From assembly GCF_040581485.1 (NCBI RefSeq), contig NC_090130.1:5518001-5582000 (forward strand): a stretch of 64,000 bases of DNA, written 5' to 3'. A model generated the notes under the pieces. That model had not been told where the DNA came from, ran no database searches, and was given only the letters and a program-made list of their open reading frames with translations. This DNA is from Linepithema humile (lineage: Eukaryota > Arthropoda > Insecta > Hymenoptera > Formicidae). Positions 22,981-38,300 of the stretch are shown piece after piece. A program made the position numbers and the translations under genes. Every line of letters begins with the position of its first letter. The first letter of the stretch is position 1.

Positions 22981-25900
22981 TTTTAAAAAAAGTATATTCG
23001 AAAAAAAAGATTGTGACAAAAGGATGAACGCTATTTGACAATTTGCTTACGTTATTTTTCAAGCTGATGATACAAGAGAGATCACAGCATATCGTTAGCT
23101 ATGTTGTCGATAGACGTTCGCGTAATTTTAAATGCATTTAAATGCTAACGCGAAACGCAACGATCGCCGATACTTGACGTCATCGTGCAGATTTTTCGAC
23201 ACACGCACCTCACGCCAGGTGAGCGATCATGAGATACCGCTTAATGATTGGCGGACGCGTTTGCTCGAAATCGATTTCGCTTCACCGCACGCTCGATCGG
23301 ACGGATAAAAACATCTCCCTCGACGTCTTCGCGGTTCGCCGATTAAGAAAAGGCGTACGGCACGATCGTTCCGAAGGCGCCGCGCTTAAATTGTGCATGA
23401 GCATCCAGCCTGGAGCAACGATGCGTCCTTTCAGCGCGATTTATTGGAGCCACCCGATTAATATGAGATAAATCGTAATTGAGTGCAATCTCAATTTATT
23501 ATTGTATATGCAGTAATCAATATATAACTTGTACAAACCTTTCCCTACTCTTTTGCGGGCCAGTATTTCATCAGAACGAGATATAGATTTATTTGCACAA
23601 ATGCAAATAATAATATAATATGTATTCTTAAAAAAAAAAATGTTTCACAAAAGTAATGCCTCTTGTGAGATAATATCAATTAATATCCACACTTAATATG
23701 CACACTTAATTTGCACAAGAATCCAAAATGATGCCGCGATTACGCATCTCTCATTTTTAATCTGACTTAATTCGCGTAAATAATTCTGATTATCTTGTAA
23801 CTACAATCTCCTAGCACCTTTTATCGTGAAATAAATTGAAATAAAGCCGATGAAGCAAATGGTTATGACTCCATATGAAAGTAAGAAGAACTGAAGAGCT
23901 ACTGTTACACTCGACGCCCATTAATTGCATTTGACTTTAAGCACCGATTAACTTCATAATAGAACATATCGGTATCTTGATGTAACAGTAATCATGCTTA
24001 TAGATTCTAGTGTCCGCATTTCACAATCCATTGTGAATATAAGAAGTCGGTAGCGTCAATCATAATTTACTTTTCCATTATAGCCACGATGATGGCCAGA
24101 CACGCGGTCCTTTTACTCTCGCAAACTCAGAAATTCACTCGAAATGAGATAAGAGAAAGCAATTATCGTCGATATGATTCTGTTCCTCTTAACAAAAGGG
24201 CTCTTGCGGTTCGTATCAAAAATGACACTGAAATAGTTCTTGCCGACATTGACCTAGATGGAGTGAATAGCAATTGTGTAAAAAAAAAAAAGGAAAAAAC
24301 TTGTGAAAGATAATGGCCATCCATTCTCTTTACCCAAATTACGGCGGGAAGGATCGGCATTGCAACGTCAGCCGCGAAAAAATTTCCAGAAACTCTTGAC
24401 CCATGACCAACGGCTAGCCAATGACGGCGAAGCTCGCTGTGATAGACATTAGCGAAATTTGCCAATTTACACATTACGACGTGGCGTAACGAGTCACGGT
24501 ATTAGAATGCGCACTAAGAGTTGAGATTCTTAACTGGCGTTTCAATGTAACACTCATTTTTATTTAATTCAAGCAGGAAACAAGGTTGCTTGGATAGGCA
24601 GTAATAACTGTCTAAAATAAAGAAAGCATCCTTGCTTTAGTTCCTAAAACTTATAAAAATGATTATTCTAATGTCATGTATTTTGACAGGTTGAATTTGA
24701 GCGCAGCAAATGATGATTTCCGATATATTTATCCAGCAGAGAAACCAGCAGTCGTCGTATCGATTTAGTCAATGTGCAATCGTCGTCCCGCCTAATTATC
24801 TCCGTGCACAGCTGGTTTTGCTTTCGTTCATTGTTAACCGAAGATCGTCTGCTTTGCCGCTTGATTAATTGCGAATAATACGCGCGTCACGTGCGTGTTG
24901 GCTCGCATTCACAACGGATTTGCGAATTATCCGGCAGAGAGACGAGCGAATAGAGGACGTCGCAGCAATAAATGCACGCGGAGATTGTCAGCGGAGAGTC
25001 GCGCATCACGATAAATCACGCCGCATTAAATGCCGCCGAGGACTTGATAGATGCGGGTGTCCCGAATGGGCCTCCTTGTTTCCTGCGCGCAACCAAAACA
25101 CGGTCGGCGTAATCTCACGCGACTACCAAAAGGGTAGCCGGGCATCCTCGATTCGTCTAGGCCGTGAAAACAGCTCCCTGCCAGTCCCTGACCTACATGT
25201 CTGACTTACTGCATTTATGTATATTAAAAACAAAAAGAGAGAGAGAGAGAGAGAGAGAAATTTTTTCGGACGTTCTCCTCGACAATAATCACGATCCATC
25301 GCACATCAGACGTCGTCGAATCACGCTCGCACGAGAGATATCAACTTATCGTTGATCACAATGTAGCAGATCGCGTACATGATGTTATATGCCAATCGTT
25401 GGATATACATGATAATCATACAGTGAAGTAATTACAGTGTGTTCGAATAATAAAGAGAGGAAAATACGATCGAGGTTTTCGAGGTATCGAAATAACGTCG
25501 CGATTAAAACTAATTAGCAGTACTACCTCGCAAAGTGCCCCCTCATTTACGTATCTCCACATCCGGTGCGAATTTCCTTTTTCTCCTCTCATTTTCATTC
25601 AGCAACGGATAAATATAGCTCGCTTTTTTTCATCGCGGTATTTATAAACATAGCAAGTGCGCAATACGTTATTCAACTCTTCGCTTCTCTCACTTTCGCT
25701 TTCACTATTCTAACAGCGCAGAGTGGACAATGATTTTCCCACCATAATTAATAGGCAGAATTATTCATGTCCCCGGCTCGCGTACGCACGCATGTAACCG
25801 TGAGTGCTCTCTCATCAGTGTCAGAATTTCGAAGGAGCTTAAGTCAAGAAATGATATAGTTCACTAATCATGTTATTACAGTGCCTCTGGCGCTTTTCAC

Positions 25901-28900
25901 ATCGCGTTTACATAATTCCGTCGCGGAACCGCAGTACCAACTTGTCACTCGATTAAAGCGTCCATTACGTAAAAGATACCGCTGTAGAGATCCGCGGCAT
26001 TAAAGTCTCTCTGGAAAGACGTAGAAAAACATGGAAAAAAAATGGGGAGAGAAGGCACGGCGAATAAAGCGATTCAAGGCGAAGAGGTCCGACTTCTCGA
26101 TCATACTCCATTTAATCTTTTTCATAAATTTTCTCGCGTCTCAAATTACCGTGTGCGGCGATAATATCAGGCTCTAACCCGTTATCGAGCGCATTTCGAG
26201 CGAAAACATCATATATCTCCGTTCTCATTAATCGCGTGCCATTTTTCCGAAGCGCGATGTAAATTAAGGACCTGCTTAACGACAACGGAGCGGGAGCGGA
26301 GAGTGCGCGCATGTTACGGAAAGAGAGAAGGGGGAGGGAGGACCTGACCAAAATGCAGCGTCTCTTCTCGGGTGCATCCATGACCCAGATAACGTGCCGG
26401 CGCGACGCATCCTCCGTTTCGCTTCGCGCGCGAAAGCGAAGCGCGCAGTATCGGCGCGGAAGGATTTCTTCCTCGATTCCTCTCGATTCGATCGTAGCGC
26501 GGGGGCTCCGGGTATCCGCGCGAGGCGCCGGCTGCGCGCGGTTCCTTATCGACGCTCGTATTTCGTCGGATACGCGTCGAGCTCGTTCCCATCGCGTCGC
26601 TGGATGAGCGGCCGCGGTACTGGGACAAGGTTGCCTGGAGACCATAACTATCGCGCGCGCTGACACACAACAATGCGCGCGTATCTTACGAGCGATTCAC
26701 CGTGTGGATTCGCGTCTCTCGTCTCGTCGTCTCTTTTCTTCTCGGTGTTGCGTTTCTCTCTCTCTCTCTCTTTCTTCCTCCCCCTCCCTTTCATTCTTCT
26801 TTTCGCTTGATCGAAATGCTTCTCTCTGTCTTTCATTCGCGGGCCAACTCTCTCGGGCTCTCTCCCAGGCCCCTCTCTACCAGCGAAACTCGGGGGTTCG
26901 GATGCCTCTGCCCCTTCCATGAAGATCGCGGGGGGCCCTCGGTCCCCTCTCCGTGACAGTCCTCTCACCCGTTCGCCCCCGCAGCACTCCCAACAGGACG
27001 CACCTTCGGAGTACTCGATCTCCCCCTGCGGGAGGCGACACTCGGCGGTTTCAATCTTTGAATACCGTGGCATCGCCACCGCGATGACCAGTCTTCGAAT
27101 TACGGGCGATACCCGCATGTCTCCGTGCAATTGAGCGCGCCTCGCGTTACGTCTCGGGCGAAATTGCGTAATAACGTCGATCGAGGTCTCTTTGAGGTCG
27201 CGCATTAGTTCGCCCCTCATCACGTCGTAACTTCGCAGTACGCCGCGAGGGAGGAAAGTGAAATTGAGTAACGACCGGGAGATCGGTGCACCGTTGAGAA
27301 AATTCGTTATCTCGCGCGACGAAATAATTGGGAAGCCGCGATCGCGGTGCATCTTATTCCGCGCGATCTGCCTGATACGTCGAATCGTCCTTGATCGAAA
27401 TGTTGGTGAGTATTACGTTCGTTATGTGCGTGTTATTATGCAAGATTTACCAGACTCCATTGGAACTGGATTTATACGCTGAATATAGTGAAACGTAAAA
27501 AGCAAAAGTCATAAAAACCTTATACGATTCAATTTTCTCAGCGTTTATTGTGCCGATACAGGCATTCGTATATTTAAAAAATACATCCAAACAAAAATCT
27601 TACTTCTTGTCTAAAAATATTATAATTGATTGATAAATCAATTATTTTCAATCGATAAGTATTCTCACGATGTGAGCATGTTTGCATAAAGTTAATATGC
27701 AGAGGTTAATATGCAGAGGTCATTCAGGTTATCTTGATTAATATTCAGAAGCAATTGTAATCGTTCGCAATCGCCTCGAATAAAATAGATCAAGGCGATT
27801 ATTGTATTACTTGTGCAATATAATATAATATCTTTTGTTCTTCAAAACTCAGATCGCCACAGTATCGGAATTTTAATCCGAATCAAATCGAAAGTAGTTT
27901 ATATGGCTCGCGCAATAGCGTGCAAGTGTTGCAATTGTTATATGTGGGCACTTTAACCGCAGCTAATGCGCCGGAATAACATGTCTTACTTCGACGTTTA
28001 TAAAAACTATAATGAAGGTGCGTGTGGGTCAATCACTCATCAAAACGCCGTTGCGCAATGGATGTCCGTGACACTTGGGAACAATGCGGATCACGTAACG
28101 TCGTTGAGCGTTGATTGACATTGTCGGGATTCACCGCGGAGCTATACCACTTCAATGACCATTTTCTTCGACGATCGTCACGAAGTATTACGAATCGACT
28201 ATTAACGCGCTGTTGTTGTAACCGAGCCTAAGTTTGCTTTGTCAATATTTTATAGAAAATAATTTGCAGATATGTTTTCAATAAATATTACTGTAATAAA
28301 ATAACACGCGATCGCAGATTAACGTAACAGCTGGCATTCCTTCCAAAATGATCGTAATCGATTCGCAATTTGGCTCGATTTCCCACGCGATTATGAGTTG
28401 CTAAACAATGCGGCAATACATTATCGATGACAGTTTAAAGTGTAAGAATGAAAACTACACTGCCTCTGCGAAGTATTTCATCCCGCGACAATCCGAGACC
28501 GGATTCCTGACTACATACGATTCATTATCAAGTATCGTAGTATTGAACACGTAAAGCAATCATTAAATCAAGCACTAATAGCATCGTGTAGTAGAAATAA
28601 AATTCTTATAATCCAATGTAAAACGCTGGGGCGTTCTTTGATGAAATAAACACTTCTCCTTCAAACAGGTAAATTGTTATTTTATTAAGCGCAGCGCACT
28701 ATTCTATCATTATCCTTGTAGTAATGTGGTGCAAATGTAGCAACATGTGTGAAAGTTAGGTCATTAAAATACTTTTTCGCCACACTCCAATCTACTCTAT
28801 GTTTGGTAAGCTTACGGATTAAGAAGCATAACTAACTATCCGACAACCGTAATTAACATTTGTTACGCAGTTAACAATTCACATAAGATCTCGTTTTATT

Positions 28901-31900
28901 ATTCCATAAATATAATGTCAAGAGCAATTTTTTGTCAACATTTCTCTCAATGTAGATACACTTTTTTTTTTATATCTCTCTGTTAAATGATTATGTCAAC
29001 CTTGACAACTAATGTTAGCAGCATAAATCGATTAAATCGATGTCCATTAAATATACAAAATTATCTATGAATCTTCATCGTCTTCGGATCTATATAAATT
29101 TTTTATTTATATAAATTCTAGCGCAACAATCAGTAATGAATCAAAACCATAATAGATGGTGCAATTAAATTTGCTACGGCTGACTGCATCGTTGAATTAT
29201 AGCGATCGATACGAGGATGCTTATGTCATGTGCAAAGCTTCGGCATCAGTATAATTGTTTCATATGCATGATCTTATTGTTTTCACACAATATCACTGAT
29301 AATAGTCACAGTGGTGATATATCGGTCTTTAAAAGCTCCGCAGTCGCATATTAAAGATCATGCGTAAAAAAATTTTTCAATGATCTCGCGATCAATAAAT
29401 AAAACTAACTGCATTAGCTATGCGTAACCTTCTCCTGACGTCGGATACATCGATTCACTTTCGGAAGTGGCGTGCATTATGAAAGTAACTGTGGAAAAGT
29501 CGCGTGCACGCTTCGTTGACTTCGGTAACTACCACAACTCCGCTCGACCATTTCAATTCGCCGCAGGATATCGGTCGAGAAGAACTGGACATTAATTTTT
29601 ATTTTCTCAAAACCAAATAAAAATAAAATTCCCTTTGTCGGTAGCGATCCATTTAAAAGCAATTAGACTCTTTGGAAGAAACCATTATTTTTTTATACAA
29701 ATACACGATAAAAAAAGAACAGAAGACTAGAAAAAATTTGACGTAAATATACCTATATATAATATAAGTGAATAAAGCTTAAAAATTCTCTTCGCGACTT
29801 TATTCTTTTATATCATATTCGCGAAAATTTAGAAAGAGATGTACGAATCCCTGAATAAATAAATTTTATAACTTGTTTTTAAAAGATAAAATTACGTAAG
29901 AATTTATGATAAAACGAAAATTAGAGGCAAGACGGAATATAAGAATTTCAATTAGAGATTGTATAATGGAAGTTAGCCTTGGTAACTAGTATCCTTCCTT
30001 TTCAGACCCGTTAGACAACTTAAAGCGCGAGACTCTGAAAAATACAGCGCTGTCCATTATTTTGTATTCTAATAATCTTCTACAAATGGAAAAATTATAG
30101 CGTAACACTTATACGGTTCGTTAAATCGATTTATTCTTTACTCAAAGCCTTTGTTGTGGTAAAAAGTGACAAGTCGCTGTCCGATTGTGAGAAGTGAAAT
30201 AAAGAAAACCGCGAACAATTATCGCGCCGCGAAATCCTTGACTGGATTATTTATGTTTGTTTGATTTATCCAAAGGAACCCGCTGTGCCATTAACACGAA
30301 ACAATTATTCAGCGATTTGACAAATCGGGATCGGATTCCCCGTCACAAAGCGAAATCACATCGTGATCTGCGCGAATGCACACAGACAGAGTTACCGGCT
30401 GGGTCGTCATAGGATTACGAGCAAAATGCGATAGGGTTGCAACGTGTGCGGGCAGAATTTCAGCGCTTTTTCTCATTTAATTGTGCTGCTGCAGCAATGA
30501 AAAGTCTCCTCTGTTTCTTTGTTACCGCAATGACCCAGATTCTGTCTCACCCACAACGCACCTTCTGAGCTGTTTCCTTTGATATTGGTCACCTTGTATG
30601 TTTCATTCTCCAACTTAGTCATACGCCCGTGTGCTATAGAATAGCTATGCTGAATAGCATAAAATCTGATCGAAAGAATATAGCTTGATTGGAGGAGTAT
30701 AGTCTTATTGAGGAACATTATTCCAAAATTTACATTGTACGACAATAATAGTAAAAAATGTGCACATTATCTACGTATTTTATTACAAGATACAATAAAA
30801 TCACCAAGGATAACACCTTCATGAATAATGTTGAATGTTTCAAATAGTAATTTCAAATTTTCTTAAACTGTATTATGAAAAAAATAATTTAATGATATAA
30901 ATAAATAATAAAATTTTTATTTTAAAATATTCGCTTAGGTGTTCTTTAATATAACTAAATTCTTTGCAACAAAATAAATAATGTATTCACTGTAGAATTA
31001 ACTGTGAAATCAATTGTGTTCTACATGTTGAATTAACTTCATCGAGATCGATGTTATTTCATAAAAGAAGCAAGTCACGTAGAAAATGTTTACGGTATCT
31101 TTCGTCAGGAAGGAATAATATAATAGGTGTCGAATATCGTTCAATAGATAACTAATAGAATAGAGAGTAGGCGTGTAATATAATTTATATCTCATACTCT
31201 CGTTCGCTATTGACGTGAGTCCTTTTACGTACGCGCAAACCGAAGGCTTTCGAGCTAATGGCATATGCCGAACGCAACTTAATGTGACTTCAATGTTTTC
31301 TCGATACGCAGCGGCAAGCCGATCATATGAAAGCCAGAATGTTTTTGCAATTCGGGTGACTTTTCGTACTCACAAGCGGTCCACTTCCAAATCCGATAGT
31401 GTCGCAATAACGCCATAAAACGTACTGCAGACATTTATAAAAAGGTAACATATCGATTCTTAAGCGACTTCCAGCAGACTTTTTAATAGCCTCTTTTATG
31501 TTGGCCATATTTCTCATTCCCAGTTATACGATATAAATTATATCGTGAGCTGTGTTTTCCAAATTACGCTTTATTTGCCTATTAAATGGATGTTACTTAC
31601 AATACATCTTATTTATGTCTGTCAACGCTTAACGTAATTGAAGAATATAAATTTTCCTCTAAAGGTAATAATTTTAAGCGAGCATTTAATTGGATTAAAA
31701 ATTATTATCAATTTAATTTGATTCGATTGAAAATTCTCAGGATAAATGTAATAAAAACATGTTGAAATTAGTTGTTATATTTTCTTTATAAAGATTGCAG
31801 TAACATTCTATTAAATTTTTTTTATATACCTAGTCATTTCAAGTAACTACAGACCTGATTTCGACTAAATGTCGAACAACTAATATTTTATCGATCAGGC

Positions 31901-34900
31901 AATAAAATAGTAGAGCTCGTAATACTAATTTAGCGATCGAAAGGAACAAATATGTTGATAAACATTTGCGGAGTGTAATTTTTTCTTTTGCATTTGATCG
32001 AAAATAAACCTCATACTTTTGCCTCCCCGAGGATTTCGTCGACGCGTGTATAAATCCGTGGCATAATAAAAAGTCACGATTCCACCGGCCGGCCACGGCT
32101 GAGAGTCGTTTATTTGGCGAGATGCCATGGTCAGATTATCCAGTCACGTCGTACTCGGCGACTTTTAATGTCGGTCGCTATCCCCCCCCCTTCCCCTTAT
32201 TCTCTTGTTGTCCCGTGATACCTTGAAATCGATTAGAAGCGTCGTTACGGAGCGCTCTGCGCTCAGGGATGAAACGCGTCTTCAATCGAATGCATTTGTC
32301 AGGAATATAATAATCCTTTTAATACGTCTCCCTTCTTTAATATCATTCTCTTCCGTGATCCCACTGTCAAACGCTTGTTAATAAAGACATGACCAGCGCA
32401 AGTCTCGAATCGGACGGAACATGGGCAGTGACATCGCAACGTCGAAGAAACGATATGACGTTTGAATCTCGTTTTCCTTAACGAGCGCGCGGAGTCGTGG
32501 AAAACGGCCGACAAGCAAGAATGTTCATTTTTGCAAGATGTGTGTCGATAGTCGGACACAGCTGGATTGCCGATAGCGATCGGTATTGGCGGGTAAAAGC
32601 TCCTTACCCAGATATGTCAAATTTAATTGCATATGGCGAATAAGACTGCGCAAGAACGATGCAAGAAGAAGAGAGTCGGAATAGGCGTCTTCTGTGTCTT
32701 TTCTACCCTTTAACAATAATTGCACGTTGCACGTATGCATTGTATCTCTATCTAACGACATAGTACTCTTCAGCCGTAGAATTTCGCGACTCAAATTCGA
32801 TGCGTTACACAAGCTGCCGTCCATTGTGGAACTTGTCAAGCTTCCACATTGTTTGCCACATCGACGTTTCGTAAAGATAACTGGCGTTACGCCGCGCGGG
32901 CAATTGTTCACGCATATAACGCAGATTAGGCTGTTGTTACGCATAAAGCGTCGAATGCAAATCGCGGAGAAGCTTGCGTAATTCGCGTATATAAAGCGTA
33001 ACGCGTGTGCGAGTAGCAGCAATTAATGGCACCAGGCAGCCCGTCGGTTTTCTTTCTCTTTCTTCTCGCGTTACAGCATAATGACTGATATTTCGTAAGT
33101 ACGAAAGATCGTCGAGGCGTGCGCTAGCTTCGAATCCCTCTTACATGTGTGGGCAAGGAAAAATTGCACAAATTTACGTATGTCTCTTGTAACGAATGTG
33201 TATTTCTTGGAATTAAACGTCGCTAAATACCGATTAATTCTTATCTTATCATATCCTGCAAAATTTATTATTTCTTGAAGATATTAGATATCTTGGTACC
33301 ATCTTTCTCATCGTATTTCATTGGAACCTTTTCAACATGTCAGGCACGCCGTAATGCGAAGAAAGGATGCAGGCGATGGTAAATCATCGGCGCGAACGAG
33401 CAACATTGCGTTGCACACTTAGCCGCGATAAACTATTATCGCATTTGTTGCAAATTACACGCGATTATAGGTGAACCGTATTTGGACACGTTATACGAAA
33501 CTGCATAGCGATTATCCTTGCGAAATAGTTTTACAGAGGAAAAGAAAAATCTCTGCCAGAATAAGTCTCAATGTATAAATATCATTTTCAATTATTCTCT
33601 CAAGAAGTTGAAAATTGCATTTTTGTGGAAGAAAATAACACTTTGTTTCAATACGCAGAATTCCAACGTCAATTGTAATTATTCATTTTTCATTTATCAA
33701 TGTGACACGGCGGTTGGTAAAAATACATATCTAAAAGACTTCCCGCAGCTTCTACCTCAAGATAAATCGACGGTATTGCGACCGATCGTATACACAAGCG
33801 CGCGTATTGTCACTGGTAAATCTAACATGCAGCCGGTGTAACCTTTCGCGCGAGTAATAAGTGGGATGAGCACGAAGAAAACCCGACGACGTATTATTGA
33901 GAATCGATGCGGCGACGGCGGCGGCAATGAGCGCGCGCGAACCGAGAAATCTTGGCTGTTATGCAACTAGTCGCGCGAGTACGCGACGAGCTCGCGGCTT
34001 CAACTAAGGTCTACGACCAAGGTACGTAATCCCGGGATGGGCAATGACGGCGGAGCCTTCGACGGTATTCCGAACATCCTCTTGCCGCTGACGTTCCCTT
34101 AGCACCGCTGGTCGACTCGGTCTGTTCATTGTCTCGCGAACGTCAAACCTAATGCTGATCCACCATAATTGCTACAATTGCTATAAGTCGGATTTCCCCG
34201 CGACGGCGACAGGTAACACAAAGTTTCTGTCACGGTAGAATTTATCGAGAAGGCTTGTCTAGCGAGAATATTCAGGCGCGCCGTTGTGTGCATTTGACTA
34301 CAACAGGCTGTGGCGTTTGTTCTTTGTTGCACTCTTGATGTAGTGTGTCTTATATTAATATTACTTGAGTGAGAAATGAGATACCGCGGCAAAATGAATT
34401 TCGTGTTGGCATTTGGCGGAACAACGCCCATAAACGCCTGCACTCCTCCAGGTGCGGTCTGCAGTAACGCGAGACGTCTCAAAGATATTTCTGTAATTCT
34501 TTTATAACCGCAAACAGTGATGCATTAATAAAATGTCAAAATAATCGCTATGAAATGTGCATATTGACGTGTTGTTATTACAGGATAAATTATCTAATAT
34601 TGCGTAGACATATCGATTTTGTGCAATGTAATATTTTGTAATTTCTTAGGTGTATCGAAATTATACACGATTGCAAGATAAAAAATAATTTTTGCAATGT
34701 CTTTAAGAATACAGTAAAAAACATTAATAAACTATCAACTGGTTTTATCATATCAAGAAACTTCTGTTATTTCTCTTTCTTTCTAAAAATAAACCTGTCA
34801 CACTGTACGTTATATTGATGGATTATGCGCATTACTCGGTAGTTCTGGATAATAATACATGCTGGGGGGAATACAACTGATGTCACGGTTCTTCTCAATG

Positions 34901-35278
34901 TTCATTGTTTCGGTAACATAAGCTATCGATCTCAGAGCCATCGATTGCAGGTAGCAGTTTCACGACAGCGGAACAATGGATTGATTGGCGTTGACGAAGG
35001 TTCGAGTTTAGTTTTGCACGCGCGTGAATCTCACGGCAGCTCGGCAAAATACGTAATGCGTTTTCGTTCCCGTCGCGTTTTTGTACTTATTCCGTTTTTG
35101 TCCTCGTGCTCAACAGAACACATAAAGCGTGAGTTGCCGTACCAAGCGCATAATACGGCTATTTCAGAAAGAATTACATGTAAAATTAGATGGCAAAAAC
35201 GAAGCGATGAATCTGCCGCTTGACATTGACAAGGGGCTTATTTTTACAAAATGGTAATCTTTTTTTGTAAGGCGCGAC

Positions 35279-35280
<2 letters not shown>
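22981..35280. other. Non-coding stretch, AT-rich with CpG-rich patch at 26.1-27.4 kb
   Basis: No domain is recognised. The 26.1-27.4 kb patch is CpG-rich and open on both strands for up to 234 codons; the residues are mostly Arg/Ser/Pro and low-complexity, so I treat these frames as chance. It ends in a strong plus donor at 27406 (GTTG|GTGAGT), compatible with a first exon. A 165-codon minus frame at 32525-33022 is unsupported by any motif. An ATG frame at 33961-34021 (starting MQLVARVRDELAAS) ends in CAAG|GTACGT and could be a small exon. A 74-codon plus frame at 24089-24313 is also unrecognised. Confidence 0.4.
25236..25258. repeat. (GA)n microsatellite
   Basis: About eleven GA dinucleotides after an A-rich lead. 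Confidence 0.92.

Positions 35281-35350
<70 letters not shown>
35281..35350. repeat. (TG)35 microsatellite
   Basis: Thirty-five uninterrupted TG units, followed by TATGTGTGCGCGC. Purity suggests a highly mutable, polymorphic locus. The His-Thr and Cys-Val frames across it are artefacts of the repeat. Confidence 0.98.
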
Positions 35351-35358
<8 letters not shown>

Positions 35359-38300
35359 CGCGCACCACTGAGACGAATTATGATATACGATAAGCGGATG
35401 GCTAATTTCGTTGACAGAATGATAATGTTTGTAAATCGGAGTACGAAACTGATTTGCATAACATATAACATATTGTAATCAATTTATAACCGGATATTCG
35501 CAACAAGCCGGATGTCATGCGGTTAAAGGATACAACATTAATCAATTTAAACACAAAAAAAAATTGAAACATAAATCGTTAGTTTTACATCAAGATTTAT
35601 GTCATAAAAAATAAAATAAAATATGGCAATACTCGTTCAGTATTTGATTTCATCGCTTACCATTTATTTCACGTATCAGATACGATTACCTGTTTTCGCA
35701 GAATTCATTTAAACCACATATACATGTACGTGGCATAAAAAATCTCTTTAAAAATTCATTGATATATTGTACTGAGTATTTTAATAAATTAATATACAAA
35801 TTTTCTCATCTGTCAATCTACCATTTTAATTACCTTATCTCATTGCTTAAAATCGTTTACGCGCCAATCGCTAATTATAGCGATGTTATTGCAAAACGCT
35901 CTTTGTGCGCGATGTGCACTAAGTGACATGGTGCATAAGCCGCTGGAACTCGCGTGCGATTAACCTCGTTTCGAGGTGATGTCCTCGTCCCTCCGAGGGC
36001 AAAAAGCACGTTGAAGCGCGTGTTACGATTATTGTTGCTTGTCGTCGGCGCAATAAACGACGCGAGTCAATTAACGTAGGCAAAAAGATTTTTGGCGGTG
36101 GCCTGCAGGCGAGCCATCCATGATATTCTCCGTGTCCGTGCCCGACTCCTACGTATCTTGTTAACGGTTTGCCAGGCTGCATTTAAATTTATAATTTTTA
36201 TAAATCGTCAATGCACAATACACGCAAAATCGTGTCCAGGAAACGACGATCATAAACAGCGCGCGCAGAACTAACACTCGTGACACCCCCGCGAGATGAT
36301 AGAATCGCCTTAATTAGCGCGACTCGAACGTTTGCGGCGTCGTTGAATGGCTCTTAAGAACGGGATAGCCCCGGTGTCGCGTTACGTAGCGCTCCGAAAG
36401 GAGACGCTGAAGGTCAGCTGCCAGGATCGAGAGGATCTCTCGAGATTCGCATCTTTTCCAGGAAGGAGATGACGACGGACATTATCGTTATAAAAGTTCT
36501 TATTATAAGAAACGTCTCGCGCACCAGACTCCCGCGTCGAATCTGCTCGCAGAGCTCGTCGGGCGGAGATAAGAATCCCCAAGCGGGAGGCGCCCATTAT
36601 GCTTAATGCAGACATCAACTACTGACCCGAAAGCGTCTGGAATGCGATCCCCGATCTAGATCGAAAACCGGCTCATTGTTCCGGGATTATCTTCGATCGC
36701 TATTGTTTTACAAGGGACTTGTCCACAAATTTATGCAGGAGTTGCATATTTATTAATAACGAGAATATAAAGGGAATGTCGAATCAAATTCTAGCGAGCG
36801 CATGAATATCTCCTCGAAAAGCAATCACAATTGCGCATTCAACGCCTCGATTTATGACGCTAATCGAATTACAGACCGGGATGAGATTCCAAAACGCGCA
36901 GTTTGCGCGTACAAAGCCCGATACAATGAGAAGGCGCGATGTGCTCGAAAAAATTCTCGAGTTCCATTGTGCGTGATATCCGCGGTATTGATGCGGCACA
37001 GCGCTCGTATTATTTGTCTCGTTAAATCGATGACGAAGGAGCATTTACCTACGTCCTCGAACCTGTCGTATGAGAGAGTGATTTTCGAGGCGGACCGGGG
37101 CTGCACGCCTGCCTTTGTCTCGGGACGGGTTCCTGCGGATTCTACAACCAGATGAACACCTGCCTGCGGCTCTCCGCCTCTCTTGTTCCGCGGGCAGATC
37201 CGCGAATACCGTAAAAAAAAAAAAAAACCTTGCCCTTGCACACCATCGCTAAAAAAAAATCCACATTCCGCAGACCGGACGGGGAGGAATTCGCAGGCGT
37301 CCTACGGCTCGACGAGCGCGTCAAGATCCGGGACGGTGGTAAAACAGAATTAATTGTCGAGAGGGGGAGCGTGACGAACTTAAAAGGCGCGCAACCGAGT
37401 AACCGGGTTTACGCGCTGAATATGCATCGACGATGCATCACGATTGCGTGGTCCGTAGATGAGTCTTCCGATTACACTTGGCAAAAAACCTACATATTTT
37501 CTTATGAAACATAATCGACCCTGCGCGGAATACTCAAAGTGCATATCGAGATAAGTGAAAAATAATCGTAAAATAAGCATGACATCTTATGACTAACACT
37601 AAATTCGCATGCAAAGCACTTTTTTTATCGAAAGTCATTGCAGCAAGATGCTCTCATGCTAATGATCGCGATTCCATGGAGAACTCCAAGGTAACTCTCG
37701 ATAATCGCAGTTTAAACGCCCGATTTCCAATCCTCGCTGATTAGAACGCGATTCTCACCGGCGAACGCCGCGCGTGGGTTCAACGACTTTCGGTTTTTCG
37801 CACGCTTCACTTGATAATCGAATTAATCAGCCGTCAGGTTTGTTAACGGAACGAATGCGATGTCTTCATGCCCATTCATTAGATGTACATAAGGCACAAA
37901 CCGTTTCTCGAGTGACGTGTTAATGAATACCGGCCTTTGACGGTTCCGCGTGCTCTTTCGTCGATACTATACTCTATTTATACAGCCTACGGGAGTCGTA
38001 GGAGGCAGAAAGAGTGATTACGAGGAAGCGAAGTCGACCACTTGAGCATCGATCGCCGTAACACGCGACCGCGATTCTTTTTGTTGCCTCGTCAAGAGGC
38101 TTACGTCAGGTACTCTTCGTAAATCTGTTTTTTCTGCCCGCTCTTCTTCCCCGGCGAGCGTCATTTCCGCGTTACCGTATATCGTATTCATTGCGCGGTA
38201 TACTGATCTAACGTGCTCAATCATCCTCCGACGAATACGCACTCGTGACCTTGGCGAATAATGCAATACCACCACGAGACATAACATATCTATAATGCAC

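Noticed and set aside
26648..27352. 234-codon minus-strand frame
   Set aside because: Composition-driven: Arg/Glu-rich translation of a CT/GA-rich patch, with long frames also open on the plus strand; no motif.
32525..33022. 165-codon minus-strand frame
   Set aside because: Long for AT-rich DNA, but there is no recognisable motif, the plus strand is also open over the middle part, and no clear splice context.
35186..35478. His-Thr and Cys-Val repeat proteins
   Set aside because: Pure translation artefacts of the TG/CA microsatellite.
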